This document shows, piece after piece, positions 1-11,283 of a stretch of DNA of 64,000 bases (the stretch's first letter is position 1; every line of letters begins with the position of its first letter). The stretch comes from Mycogone perniciosa (Eukaryota; Ascomycota; Sordariomycetes; Hypocreales; Hypocreaceae): assembly GCA_025331125.1 (NCBI GenBank), contig JAOALB010000091.1:167635-231634 (forward strand), written 5' to 3'. A program made the translations under genes and the position numbers. The notes beneath the pieces were generated by a model. The model did not search any database and was not told where the DNA came from. It saw only the letters and a program-made list of their open reading frames with translations.

Positions 1-313
1 GCAGTAATCCTAGTCCAAGTGTCAGTGCTTTTATGCTCAAGGAGGCATTGTTCAGTGACTTACTTTGGACATGCCGTAAAGCAAATGGACCTGGCGAGGA
101 TCGATGATGCCAGAATAGTCAATGGCTCGTATAGAAGTGAACCTTTCCGACGGACGATCATCCCGATTGTAGGTTGAGAGGGCGTAAATTTCATCGCTGG
201 TGAGGTGTATTTCCTTTGCAGCACAGAGACGCAGGAGCCCAGTAAGGGTTTCAGCATCTCGATGGTAGGGCGGGCCGTTAAAATTGGTATTGCGGACACG
301 CCGCAGATTTCAC
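1..313 (-). pseudogene. ACC-synthase-like PLP aminotransferase, 5'-truncated fragment running off the left edge
   Basis: Read on the minus strand, positions 313-64 form an open frame with two landmarks of the 1-aminocyclopropane-1-carboxylate synthase-like class I/II aminotransferases: SDEIYALS and, about 35 residues later, LLYGMSK, which holds the lysine that binds PLP in this family. A 54-bp intron follows (63-10, donor GTAAGT, branch-like CTGAC, acceptor TAG), after which the phase-0 frame resumes as DYC, as expected for the conserved SKD/SKDF continuation. The rest of the C-terminus lies beyond the window. Upstream of 313 a stop closes the frame, and I find no exon for the roughly 200 N-terminal residues, so the 5' half appears lost or replaced. 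A product from this fragment alone could not be a full enzyme. Class assignment is fairly sure, substrate unknown. Confidence 0.7.
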
Positions 314-1815
314 GGTTTATACAACCCTTGCTACGACCTTGTTCTCATAGCATAAAAGCAAAGCACCATTTGGGGCCAACAAATAACGCGACTGAGGGTA
401 TGAAGCATATCAGACCATGTGCTACAAGGATCTCAAAGGTTGGTTGGTTTATTCATTACCGTTTCTCAGACCTTTTGTGGGGAACAGCTTAAACTTCAAG
501 ATTAAATCTGTAGGATTTGCCTCAATACCTGCACTGCAGTCTTCTTGAACACGGCTTAACCTGACTGCAGTTATATTTACAGCACATCAGGCGTGATCTA
601 AGCAGTACAACCTCTTAATATACCAATACATATTCTTCTGTAAGACCAGTGAAGTAGCTAATGATATTCGTAGCGCTTAATATGCTCCTCAGTAATTCAT
701 CAGCTACCGAGAAGAGTGTCGTGGGTGCTCAGGGTCCACAGTCACTTCACTCACTGTCAGGGGCTAGACACTTGGGGGAGAAGGACAGTAAAGTACTCAA
801 TCTTGACCAGTAAGAAAACGAGCACAATTGAAAATCGCATGAGAGGTGGATAGAGCCCCAAATCTGGAAGCAGCTGCCTAAGATGAACATATATAAAGTA
901 GGTAGTCTAGCTGTATAACTGTAGGCGATATAGACCTAACACTTCATCTACCACTAATTATCTGAGACATGTATCTTGACCTCTGTTAAGGTAAACCTGA
1001 AAGTTTAAACAAATTGAATAATAGAGAATTAAAGGTATGTTGGTTTTGTATCAAAACACAAATATAAGAAAAGTTTTCATAATTTATACATATACATATA
1101 TCTTAACGGTGGAACTGATCATTCCCCTATTTATTATCCTTTCCCCTTTTAGGTAGTTACTCTTCTAGTTCTTAGGTTAAAAGGCATCTTCATTACCTGG
1201 ATTGCAACAGTAACAACCTTTACTACATATATTACGCTCTACTTTTCGAATGATCAACGTTGAACTGTCCCTTTGTTAAGCTTTCACATTGACTATAAGT
1301 AAACGATACCATTGACCTTTTAATTGGGAATTGTGGGCTTCATGGCTGTATCTCTTGCGTTGATAATACACGTGCATCGCAGTCCTTGATGGCTGTGTTT
1401 GTGGTGTTGTAGTGTGCAAGTTTCCTCCATCAAGGGTATATTATCCGTTTTTGAAAAGAAAACTCATATGAGTTGAAATTTAACGTCTCCACATGCTAAA
1501 CATATCACATATCATAAGCCAAGATCTTGGCGGGAACACGAACTTTCCCCTCCCTATGGTCGTACGTTCGCTGGAATGCCTTTGGCTGGCTTTCATTCGT
1601 CGCGGCAGATGTACCCGACATCGAGAACCAGGCTACCAATGAACGTATAGCATTGTTTCTGAGCAATATGAGCTGAAAATGAGTGCTATTATATATCCCA
1701 TGTATATATGTAAGATGGGATATATATATTTGCGGGATCCTGCACCCGACAGCATTATCGTTGGTTCCCTTTCAGAGAGCTTAATCTTCCATCACAGACG
1801 CATCCCACCTTCAAG
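314..1815. other. Intergenic, no gene recognised
   Basis: About 1.5 kb of normal-composition DNA between the aminotransferase remnant and the gasdermin-like gene. Short open frames here do not resemble known proteins, and I do not find the missing aminotransferase 5' half. The last few hundred bases presumably hold the gasdermin promoter; an AT-rich TATATATA stretch lies about 90 bp before its start codon. Confidence 0.5.
1690..1726. promoter_or_regulatory. AT-rich hairpin about 90 bp upstream of the gasdermin-like start
   Basis: TATATATCCCAT (1690-1701) and ATGGGATATATA (1715-1726) are perfect inverted arms of 12 bp around a 13-bp loop. The right arm runs into TATATATATT at 1721-1730, which is at a plausible distance for a TATA element of the gene starting at 1816. 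The symmetry is seen directly. A regulatory role is inference; a factor-binding palindrome or a plain AT-repeat by-product are both possible. Confidence 0.4.
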
Positions 1816-2743
1816 ATGGACAACTGCTGGTTTATCCTCCGCCAGACGCACTACCCGGCGCCTGAATACAAGTATCCGAGCATGGCTTTCGGGGAAGCTG
1901 AAGGGCCTATCCAACTAGGCCACTTCATCCCGGGACTCAAGGTTGTCGACAACGTTATTAACGCGGATGGCATCATGCCGTTTCCACCCAGCATGCGCAT
2001 CTGGACTAGAAAAGGGGTCAACATCCGCCTCTCCAATAAGACCAGAAAGGATATCGAGGCCTCCGCTGGTAGCGGCGTCCCGATCCCTAGTTCAGCCCAT
2101 GTCGGCGCCGACGTTGGGGCGACATTCAAGGCCATCATGGGCGATACATGGGCTATTGACAGGCTGGAGTCACAGATTGTGCAGCCGAACATGGCCTACC
2201 TGGAAAAGTGTCGCAACTCTCCTCAGGTGGCCGCGTGGGTGAACACAAACAGGGTCCTTGGTGGATGGACAGTGTATATGATCAGTGGATTGCTAATTGC
2301 ACGGGGTGCCAAGCACGATAGGACGGAGAGAAGTGAGGGCACGCAATATGCGAGTGGCAGCATGTGAGAAGACAGCACATCTACCGACGAGGAGTTGTTC
2401 ATCTGACCATTTATCTAGGGACTTGTTGGGCGTTGCTAAAGTAGGAACCAAGGCAAGACACACAGACGGAAAGGAGTCCGAAGTTTCGGGAGAGTACACA
2501 AACGATTTTGTCTGGGCTATTCGGTTCACCAAGGTAGCAAAGGGCTTCTTCAACTCCCAGCTATCGTTTCATATTGTCAGTGATGGGGCCGTTTTTTCGT
2601 CAGGCTCGGATATGACCGACGTCAAGGACGTCCTAGCCGAACAAGGCTTGGAAGGGGATGACTTGGACTCACTTGAGGTTTTCAAGATGGATGGCGATGG
2701 GGACGACGAGGAGCAATTCCTCATTACGATGGACGGATATTAA
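1816..2743 (+). CDS. Fungal gasdermin-like pore-forming cell-death protein (RCD-1/HET-Q1 type)
   Basis: Two exons (1816-2363 and 2419-2743) joined by a 55-bp intron (donor GTGAGA, branch CTGAC, acceptor CTAG) give 290 residues; the junction recreates a Met codon and keeps frame. The size fits the fungal gasdermin-like family (roughly 250-290). Recognisable pieces in order are: an N-terminal WFILRQTHYPAP segment (5-16), LGHFIPGLK and a PFPPSM loop (34-60), a basic/amphipathic middle (61-130), WTVYMISGLLIARGAK (151-166), a Lys/Ser-rich linker (167-210), DFVWAIRFTKVAKGFF (212-227), and a short acidic C-terminal tail (254-282). In the family, proteolytic removal of the C-terminal tail lets the N-terminal part form membrane pores. 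I recognise the family from its sequence pattern and from the adjacent convergent subtilase gene, which matches the known gasdermin-protease linkage. The ATG has a good context (CAAGATGG). No break is seen, so it looks functional. Confidence 0.72.
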
Positions 2744-2820
2744 GTGTCTATTTTCTTTGCTTTTAACGACCTGAGGCTGGATAATATATATTGCAAGGAT
2801 GAAATTGGATGTTGCAGCTT

Positions 2821-5786
2821 CTAGCTCGGCCTCACTCTCCCATCTATTCCATGCTTGATCATATCGCAGATGTATTCTCTCGCCTTGCTTTTCTCCTCGT
2901 CGGTACAGTGCACAGAACCCCGGAACGGGATCCGACTCTGAAGGAACTCGGGCAATAGCTGCCAAGGCTCCAGGCAGTGGAAATCTCCGTCCTCCTTTGA
3001 TATAGCCAATAGCACGCTGGCCATAGTGCTCTTTTGTTTAATTTTAAACGCTTTCTCGATTCTACCTTTGCAATCCTTGTGCCGTGAGAAGTCGAGCAGA
3101 CGACCCGCGAGTCCGGCAGCGATGGCAGTCGAGAAGGACGTTCCCGACTTCACTTCATTGCTGGGTGTCCTGATACCCTCTCCAAGGATGGCAAAGTTAT
3201 AAGACTTCTTGAGGGCCTTGGTTCCATTGAGTTCTCGAGAAGAGGTAATGGTACCATCTGTGGAGAACATGCAGAATACTTGATCGTGATAGCGAGCAGG
3301 AAAAGCAATGCTGCCTACATTGCCTTCATTGGTAGGCGCGGCGAAAATAAGCATCTTCGCAGAAGCCTCGAGAACCTTCTGGCGGAAGTCCTCCTTCTCT
3401 TCCTTGAAACCACATGCCATGCAAATGATGTCCATATCGTTGTCTGTGCACCACACCAGAGCCTGCACAAGCACATCTCATATTAGCAAAGTGAAGCCTT
3501 GCACATGTTGTCTACATTGCTCTTGATGACAATAACTCACCCTACTTGCCAGGTCTTGAGTATTTCTAGATGCTTCATTCATCTCGAAGATTCTCAAGAC
3601 ATATATAGCGGCCTGTTCACACATTTGATATATGAGGCTCACCACAGTCGTCCCGTGTCCGGTCTTGTCGCACCGAGTGGTGTCATCATCACTCACAAAG
3701 TCTTTGTACCCAGTGATATAGTGAGCAACTGGGTCGTCTGGGTTGATACCAGTGTCAAGAACTGCTATTTTGACTTTCTGATGAGTGCTGTCACCCAAGG
3801 CATTGAGGATGTAGTTGAAACTATCCATTCGCGCAAACCACTTTTCCGCCGATTTTATTCTAGATCGTGTGAGTAGCCTGAAGAGGTGGGGTGGGGGCTA
3901 AATATTACAGCGGACGTACTTTTGAGCCATGATCTGTTCTGTTCCTGAAGGCCTTGCGAGATGCTCTCCCACTGATGTTGTTGAAAGCGGTGCACGCGAC
4001 AATGACTGACTGTTTGAGGGCAGTCGTCTTAGTCGTTCAGCTTCCTTGTACGAATCAAACTCGCCCTCTGTCGCAAACAATCTCACAGTCAACTTACTCG
4101 AAAGCGCAGTTTCGTGAGATCGCTGGCATCGGTACGCTGCCCTAATACCATTTCCGGGTAATCTTTTCTTTAACTGGCCGATGTCTGTGCCACCAATCTT
4201 CACCAGGTATTCGTTCCCACGATGCACCACGGTGATGCTGTAATCATCAGGTCCGAACATACTCCCCACATTATTGACCTCCTGCTGACTGCCCCAGTCT
4301 TCCATGCAAGGTCTGTCGGCCATTACAACAGAGTCTTCCTTCTGACGGAATGAGATATGTAGCAAAATGTCGCCCATATCGTTAAAAAGGTTTAAGCTCA
4401 CGTTTGATGGGATATCCTTTGGGGATGGACTCCATTGTGAAGAGGAGAAGTTGATAACGCTGTCTTCTTTCACTGGCCTGCATAACCATATGCTTCTATT
4501 GACCCCCAGTTTTTGTTCAGGAAGAGCTTGCCTAACAAGACCCTTCAGTACTTGGAGGATAAGGCCTTTGTTATGTTCACTATCCTGCTGCATAAACCTG
4601 GCTTGAGATCCAGCCATAATCCCGGAGCCACTTTTATCCTACTAGAGGTCAGCTACAAATAACCAAGTCGAACCAATGAAATTACTTTTTTCGCTATGGG
4701 GGTTTTAACTGCTCGATAAGAGCAGTGCATGTCAGAGTCATCGTCACTGCCTGAAGTTAAGAAAGGCCGCTGGATGCTCAAAATTTGCGCATCGACATGG
4801 CCATAAGATTTGATAAGTAAATGCCTCGGCCCGTCCCTGACTATTGGAATATGGGAGTTGATGTCCATTTGGTTTTCTGAGACTCCGAAGAAAACAATCG
4901 CATATATCGCCTGACTGAGATTGCTAGATGGTGCTGCCAAGAGCTGACATGCGGAGTTAGGATCTAGAAAATCAGACTGAATAGCTAAATGTGTCTAGAT
5001 ACATACCTCCTTGATGATAGGACTATCCAGGCTGTTGGCCAAGAGAACAATCGGCCTGGTTGATGGGCTAGTACTAGAGGGCGTGTAGAGACTAGTGGCA
5101 AGCGATGTTGAAATATCATTTGCGTTCCAAAAGCCTATGCTTTGTTGAAAGGTCGATTTATATCCATACATAATTATCCTGGCTTTTAAATCGCTGCAGT
5201 CTTCCCGCGTAAGATCGGACAGAAGGGAGTCTCGTAGCCATCCAAGCTCGGTATTCCTCTTTGCGAATGTCCAGATACCTCCACCGAGGCAGGTTATTGC
5301 AATGATGCTACCACAATGAGCACGAGTGGCTTCTAGCTGGTGGTCTACTTACTCTACCTCATGGTTTCCTGGAGGAGGGTTGTAGAGAGTGGTGATGCCA
5401 AAGAAATCATTGTCAAATAAAAGGGTTATGTGAGAGCTGGGTTGACTTTCGTATGGTTGTGGAAAATAGATGCTCCTGGTCTGACCAGTCTGGAGAGGTT
5501 GGAGCGAAGAAGGGATGTTTTCAAAGAAGACTGCGCCGGTTTTGGAATCACCTTGGACCTCAAGAGCTAGAGACTTGATAGTTGGGCCGATGGTGCTATC
5601 CTGCTCAGTTAGGAACGATTGCAAGCGACTATGGTCCCAGTCGAGGGGCACCCGACGAAGGCGGCACATGACGCCTCGAGAAGATGGCGTGCGCTGCTTT
5701 GGCACAATGCAATATGCCACAATGCTCACGATCAAGATGGCGAGGATGGTCAGAAGGTAAGACTGGCCAACAATCGGCAGATCCAT
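2821..5786 (-). CDS. Membrane-anchored SERAC1-like hydrolase / galectin-like / subtilase (S8) fusion, 890 aa
   Basis: Six exons on the minus strand (5786-5353, 5307-5007, 4943-4686, 4638-3920, 3859-3541, 3462-2821) are joined by five GT-AG introns of 45, 63, 47, 60 and 78 bp, with phase kept at every junction. Order: transmembrane anchor (about 9-28); a conserved region starting LRRVPLDWD (about 40-140); a SERAC1-like alpha/beta-hydrolase (about 145-345) with VDIIAITCLGGG, IYAIVFFGV and candidate nucleophile Ser237; a galectin-like beta domain (about 408-500) retaining the His, Arg and Trp pattern (HISFR, DWG); and a peptidase S8 domain (about 572-850) with Asp606 (AVLDTG), His639 (TGHGT), oxyanion Asn722 and Ser786 (GTSFS). 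The protease triad is complete. The stop is 77 bp from the stop of the convergent gasdermin-like gene. From HET-Q2 precedent I infer a proteolytic activator of that gasdermin. The galectin call is the least certain; the exon model is strong. Confidence 0.85.
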
Positions 5787-6904
5787 AATTCGAAAGAGTC
5801 AGACGGTCTAACTCAAGATTCAGGGCCCAGGATGATACTTAATAGGGGAGCGCTGTTTTCGTCACGTCGGAATTTAGTGCTGATCACCTTTTTCAGAAAT
5901 GCAACTTGAAAGGAAGAAAGAGGGGAACCTGGGAAAATGGGGCAGAGATTGGTAAGATATTTCTTGGTGTAGCACAGGATGGAGAGATTCAGAGGCCTTG
6001 GTGTAACGGTCTGCTCCGCAGCAGCGATGCCCTTACTATCAGCTTGTAAATTAGCCCGGTTGGAACTGTTGTTCCTGGAAAACTGTATATTGTATATATA
6101 CATGTATTGTCCGAATTAAGACAGCGGAAATCCTTCCCTTGGCTGCTTAAAATGCCAGTAAATGCAAAGAGAATTCCGATTTACACATGCATATCTCCAT
6201 TTGCACCCAACTTCCAACTCTGCCCCAACACTAAATTTTGATGTGCATCCATGGGCCAATTATAGACATCAATGATAAGCGCGCGCAGTTATATTACAGA
6301 TATTTACTAATATCCAGGAGGGATATTCTGGCAGGCTGCTCTGTTACAGCTTAGCTTTTCTCAATTCCATGCAATTGCCTACCTAGGTAATTAACGAAAT
6401 TAGGCATGATTCATAAGATGTGGGGAATTGCTGAAAAGCAGTGAGGCCAAATTTGAAACTATATGCAAATAGATATCATATCTAATATCTACTCCGCATA
6501 TATTTATGTAAATGGTAATTGTCAATGCATATAATAGACAGCAAGAGTAGTTCCCTGTACTTCGTATAAACAATGTAAATTGGTATTTCAAGATGATCAA
6601 GCCTTCGATGTGTTTAAACAGAAACACACATACTATTAATTCAAGGTGATGGAATAAGACTAACCCACAACGGAGTGCAGGTTAGTGGCTTTAAGACTAT
6701 CACGGGGAACCTCTATAAATAGATAGTGCGAGCGCCCAACTGTCATCCCCCCACCTAACTACATTACCAATTCACCTCTCGATACCCTCAAAGCCATCCA
6801 CCTCTCCCCCTGTTTGCCAAACCGCACAAGTCCGTGGCGTGTGAGCAAGTCGCCCAGGGCTCTATCGTGAACACAGCCATAGGCCATCATCAACCGCTTC
6901 TACA
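5787..6904. other. Divergent intergenic region between the protease and P450 genes
   Basis: About 1.1 kb separating two divergently transcribed genes. No coding frame resembling a protein was found on either strand. It must hold both promoters. The stretch is AT-richer in the middle (about 6,060-6,640) but is not obviously a transposon. Confidence 0.55.
6714..6722 (+). promoter_or_regulatory. Candidate TATA box of the P450 gene
   Basis: CTCTATAAATAGA lies 190 bp before the P450 start codon, followed by a C/T-rich stretch (6740-6810) like those at fungal transcription starts. This implies a 5' leader of roughly 150 bases. Only the motif is seen; its use is inferred. Confidence 0.5.
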
Positions 6905-8611
6905 ATGGCAAACCTACTGAGCACGAGCTTGCAGGCGTGTACCACGCTTCTGCTGGTTGCTGCATCATGCCTCCTGTACATATTCTTGATACGAATGTAT
7001 TCAGCCCGGCAATTCGTGTACACATTCCAAAAAGCTGGTCTCGTTTGTTTCCCGCCAAACTTCCTGTTCGTTCTGATACTGATCATCACTATCTAGCCAA
7101 TGCCGCCTTTGTCACTTCTGCTTGGTCATCTTCATATAATTCGAGACCATATGCGAAACCTGCCTCATAATTGCACACTGCATACCGTTTTTGCACGCAT
7201 CGCCCAGGCATCACCGAGCGGGATGGCCTACGTGGATCTATGGCCCTTCAGTCGGCCTATTCTTGTCATCACTAACCCATCAGGTGCGACGCAGATGCAA
7301 GAAGCAGATCTTGACAAGCCCAAAGACATCAGTCGGCCACTCAGGGACCTCATTGGCGGAGACAGTATGCTGACCTTGCACGGGACGAGGTGGAAGCACT
7401 TTAGAGGCATGTTTGGCCCTGGGTTCGCTGCTGGCCACATGCTGGAACTGGTGCCTGCGATGGTGGCAGAAGTTCAGGTGTTCAGGTCGCTGTTGAAAGA
7501 GCGGGCGATGAAAGGCGACATGTTCTTGTTGGAAGATCTAACGTTGAAGCTCACGTTTGACATCATTGGGACTGTGACGCTAGATACGCGACTACACTGC
7601 CAGACGCAGGAAAATATCCTTCAATCGGCGCTGAGAACACAAATCGAATGGACCACCTTTGGGACTATCTTGAATCCATTCAAACGGTACTTGTCTGTGA
7701 GGAGACTTGTCCAGGCCTATTGCAGTTGGACGATGAATCGATACATTCACGCTGAAATTGACAAGCGCCTGGCTGAGATTAGACAGGAAGGAGAGTCAAG
7801 AATGCCATTGAAGCCGTCCAAATCAATTATATCGCTTGTCCTGCAGGCTTTTCTCGAGGATGAAAAGCAGAACACCAAATCAACTGTGCAGGTTGAAAGG
7901 GACTTTAAAGAAATTGCCGCAGCTCAAATTCGCCTCTTCCTCTTTGCAGGACACGACACGACAAGTAGCACGCTTCTTTATTGTTACCACCGACTCTCTT
8001 CGAATCCAGAAGTTCTCCATCGCATGCGAGCAGAACACGAGGAGGTCTTCGGATTAGATCTGTCGATACTTGAAGCCCAAATACAAGACGATCCCGCGCG
8101 TCTAAACCAACTTCCATACACCATTGCGGTTCTCAAAGAAACACTCCGACTACATCCACCCGCATCCACAATGCGTCTGGGCCGACCTGGATTATCCCTT
8201 GTTGATGACAGTGGTCTCCAGTACCCAACCGCGGGATGTAACGTCTGGGTTCTCAACCCAGGTTTGCACCGCAACCCGGCGTTCTGGAAAGATTCTGAGT
8301 CTTTCATCCCGGAAAGATGGCTTGTGGGACCAGAAGATCCGTTGTATCCCGTCAAGGGGGCTTGGAGACCATTTGAGTGGGGACCGCGTAGTTGTATCGG
8401 ACAGACGTTGGCGATGATGGAGCTACGCCTTGCTCTCGTCATGACAATTAGGGATTTCGACATCGCACCTGCTTATGAGGAGTGGGATAAGATGCACTCT
8501 AACAGAGGGATCAAGACAGTAAATGGAAATAGGGCGTATGAGGCAGAGAAGGGAGGCGGTGGCGCCCATCCAGCGGATGGATATCCGTGCAAAGTTGCTT
8601 TGCGAGCATGA
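6905..8611 (+). CDS. Cytochrome P450 monooxygenase, 550 aa
   Basis: Exon 1 (6905-7042) encodes an N-terminal membrane anchor (about 7-30). A 54-bp intron (7043-7096, donor GTTTGT, branch CTGAT, acceptor CTAG) joins it in phase 0 to exon 2 (7097-8611), recreating GLPMPPLSLLLGH, the usual proline-rich hinge. All class II P450 landmarks are present: I-helix AGHDTTSS (about 330-337), K-helix KETLR (393-397, the ExxR pair), PERW (451-454) and the heme loop FEWGPRSCIG with Cys479 as thiolate ligand (FxxGxRxCxG intact). The 550-residue length is normal for an ER-bound fungal P450. It should hydroxylate a small lipophilic substrate with electrons from NADPH-P450 reductase. The sequence resembles P450s of fungal secondary metabolism, but no backbone synthase is in the window, so substrate and pathway remain open. 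It looks intact. Confidence 0.95.
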
Positions 8612-9320
8612 TTGCACATATCTAGACCATCTCAACCAGGTAACGTCTAGCTTCACTGAGAGAGCCAGCTATCGATACAGCAAGATGGGCAATTTGTAGT
8701 TGGCATATTTTATGACCCGCGTAACAGGGGAACGGACAGGACCCCAAGTTTTTTGTTGCTTATGCTAGTGATAGATTCTTAGCGATGGCCTCGTTTCATA
8801 TATCAAGTAAATAAATTGCTGTGTCTAGCAGCTTCGTTATGAATGAGCAAACGAATCAGTATGTTGGTCCATTGGAAATGCACAGCCAATCGCAACATGC
8901 CCTCCTCACCGAGCTGAGACCTGAAAATCGCCGTCAGGCTGCGACAGACTGTCGGTAATTCGTACTGTTATTGACAGATCCACTGCTCAAGCGACCACTC
9001 TGGGTTCCGTATGCGCACTTCGGTGTCTGGTGTTCATAATGTCGGTAACAAGTAGAAGTAGATAGATAATGGGATCATATTATTGATATCTCACGCATAC
9101 AGTCTACCCCTCGAATTATTCCTTGGTGGTGACCTCTGCCACACTACCCCGCGACACTCTAAAGGATATAGTTTCTTAACAGTATAGAAAGAGAGTAGTT
9201 TTGAATATTGGGCTAATTATATATAAAATAATATATAAGCTAATAATATTGTAAGAGAAAAATGAAAAGAATTAGATATAATATAATATAATAATTATGC
9301 TTTAGAAAATTATATTAAAT
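8612..9320. other. Intergenic, 3' flank of P450 grading into AT-rich DNA
   Basis: No gene recognised. Composition is ordinary to about 9,180 and then becomes strongly AT-rich, marking the edge of the repeat block that continues to about 14,225. Confidence 0.5.
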
Positions 9321-9324
9321 AATT

Positions 9325-10758
9325 ATATTAACAGCTATTAAACTTCCCTTTTATATTTATAGGTACCTTACCATTTAAGTTCCTATTTATCAAAATTCAT
9401 AACCTTTGAACTAGCTATTAAGAAAAAAGAATTTAATAATACTTCCTTACCCCTTTTAAATATTTAAAGAGAGATAATATATAATATTAGACTTTGAATA
9501 AATTAAATATAATAAGCTTTATAATTGTTAAATAAATAATTATTTAATAAGTTAAAAGACAAGAATTTTACTTTTATAAAAAGGAATTATAATTTTTTTA
9601 TTTATATTTGAAAGGTATTATATTAAAAGTGAATATATTATAATTGATATTTTTGAATTTAATTTTGAATTGAATATAAAAGTAAAAGAAAGTGTTAAAA
9701 TATATTAATAAAGATATTTGCTTTTAATAATAATAAATACTTTGTTATAGTTTATAAAGTCTTAATTAAAATTAAAGAAGTTAAAATAATTTAAAAGGTT
9801 AAATAAAAACCTTTTATTAATTTAATTAATAATTTAAAGTAAATTATATGAATTATAATTATAATCAAAAGTATAATTAATAATCTTTTAATAAAAGATC
9901 TTTTTATATAAAGTATTTTTAAATATTATATTAATATTCTAAATACTTTTTTTGTCAATCTATTAATTTTAATTAAAGTATAAAGAAATATGAAATTTAA
10001 AAGGCTTTTAATCTTCTATTAAAAAGGTTTATTTAAGAAAGTTATTAATATTCACTATAGTTTTAGTTTTTTAAGAAATAAATTAAAATAAATATTCAAC
10101 CTCTTTATTATTTAACTTTAATAAGGCTTTAAATTTAAAAGGTATACGTAATTTAATATAATAAATACTTGAATTTTTATAATTTTTAAAAATATAGTAA
10201 AATTATATATTATAAAGAATATAGCGAATTTACCTTTTAATGTATTAATAAAAGTAAAACCTATTTTAATTTTAGAAAATATATTTATTACGTTGAATTT
10301 TATTAATTTAATACTTTAAATTACTAAATATATTTAATTATTTAAAATAATATAACAATATATACAATTAAAGAATACTTCGAAAACATTATAAGATTTT
10401 AAATTTAATATATTTAAAAAGAAAGCCTTTTTTTTACTTTGAAATTTAAATTTAATATGTTTAAAAAAGAAGCTTTTTAAGTTATATTAATTAAATCTTT
10501 CATTACTTTTAAACTTTAAGTTTAAACCTTTGTTTATATAAAATATTACTTTTATTTTTTATAATAAAGCTTTTTTAAAATAAAATTAATTTAATAAATA
10601 TTTGTAATAATTTATTAAAACAAAATGTATTAATTTAAATAGTTTTAGAAATAATATTATAAAAAGGGTACTTAAAAAAAGATAAAGTTTATAAATTTAA
10701 AGTATAATATACAAATCTTGTTGAACGATATTAATTTAAAGGACTTTTAAATTAATAT
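9325..10758 (+). repeat. RIP-degraded repeat Z, copy 1 (gypsy-like), cut by a copia LTR
   Basis: Extremely AT-rich DNA that aligns by eye with a second copy. 9,330-9,440 matches 19,137-19,240 (shared TATAGGTACC and nearby text), 9,820-9,880 matches about 46,565-46,610, 10,150-10,250 matches about 47,165-47,270, and 10,440-10,640 matches about 47,510-47,700. The copy ends where a copia-family LTR begins at 10,759. Copy 2 carries an RNase H-like trace of a Ty3/gypsy element, so this is its 5' portion in the same orientation. No frame remains open. Confidence 0.65.
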
Positions 10759-11283
10759 TGTTAAAAAGGAGGGCTAAAAAGTAAGGATTTCAGTGTATTT
10801 AGATAACCTTCCTATTCTGGCTAGACCTGGAATTAGGCCCGACGCTAGGACCAAGTTCTAGAGGAACTTCGGTATAAGTCAGGAAATTTCTGTTATCTTT
10901 AACGATAACAATTAAGCTAAGACCAGCTACCCCGCCTACCCTAGACTTAATATAATAGGTATAATGGCTATTGTGAAAAATCTGACTAAAATGGTTTCCT
11001 ATTTATATAGCCATGAGTCGATTTAGACAATTTCTTATATAAATAAATTTTGCGGAAAATAAAAATAAAGCTATAAACCTAATTCTACTACTGTATTCCT
11101 ATTATTTAGTTAAAGGACTATTATAAAAAATAAAGCTATTATTTATATAATCACTTCTATACTGGCTGTATATACACTAGATATTCTATAGCTTTTAGCT
11201 ATTAGATTATTTACAATTTAATTATTTATCTATTATAAACCTAATTAGACTTTTAGTCGTTTCTTTATTGCTGTATTATATAC

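Noticed and set aside
1851..2192. 113-codon antisense open frame across the gasdermin-like exon
   Set aside because: Shadow of the real plus-strand exon, without introns, start context or recognisable features.
7984..8463. 159-codon antisense open frame within the P450
   Set aside because: The plus strand encodes K-helix, PERW and heme loop here, so the antisense frame is a by-product.
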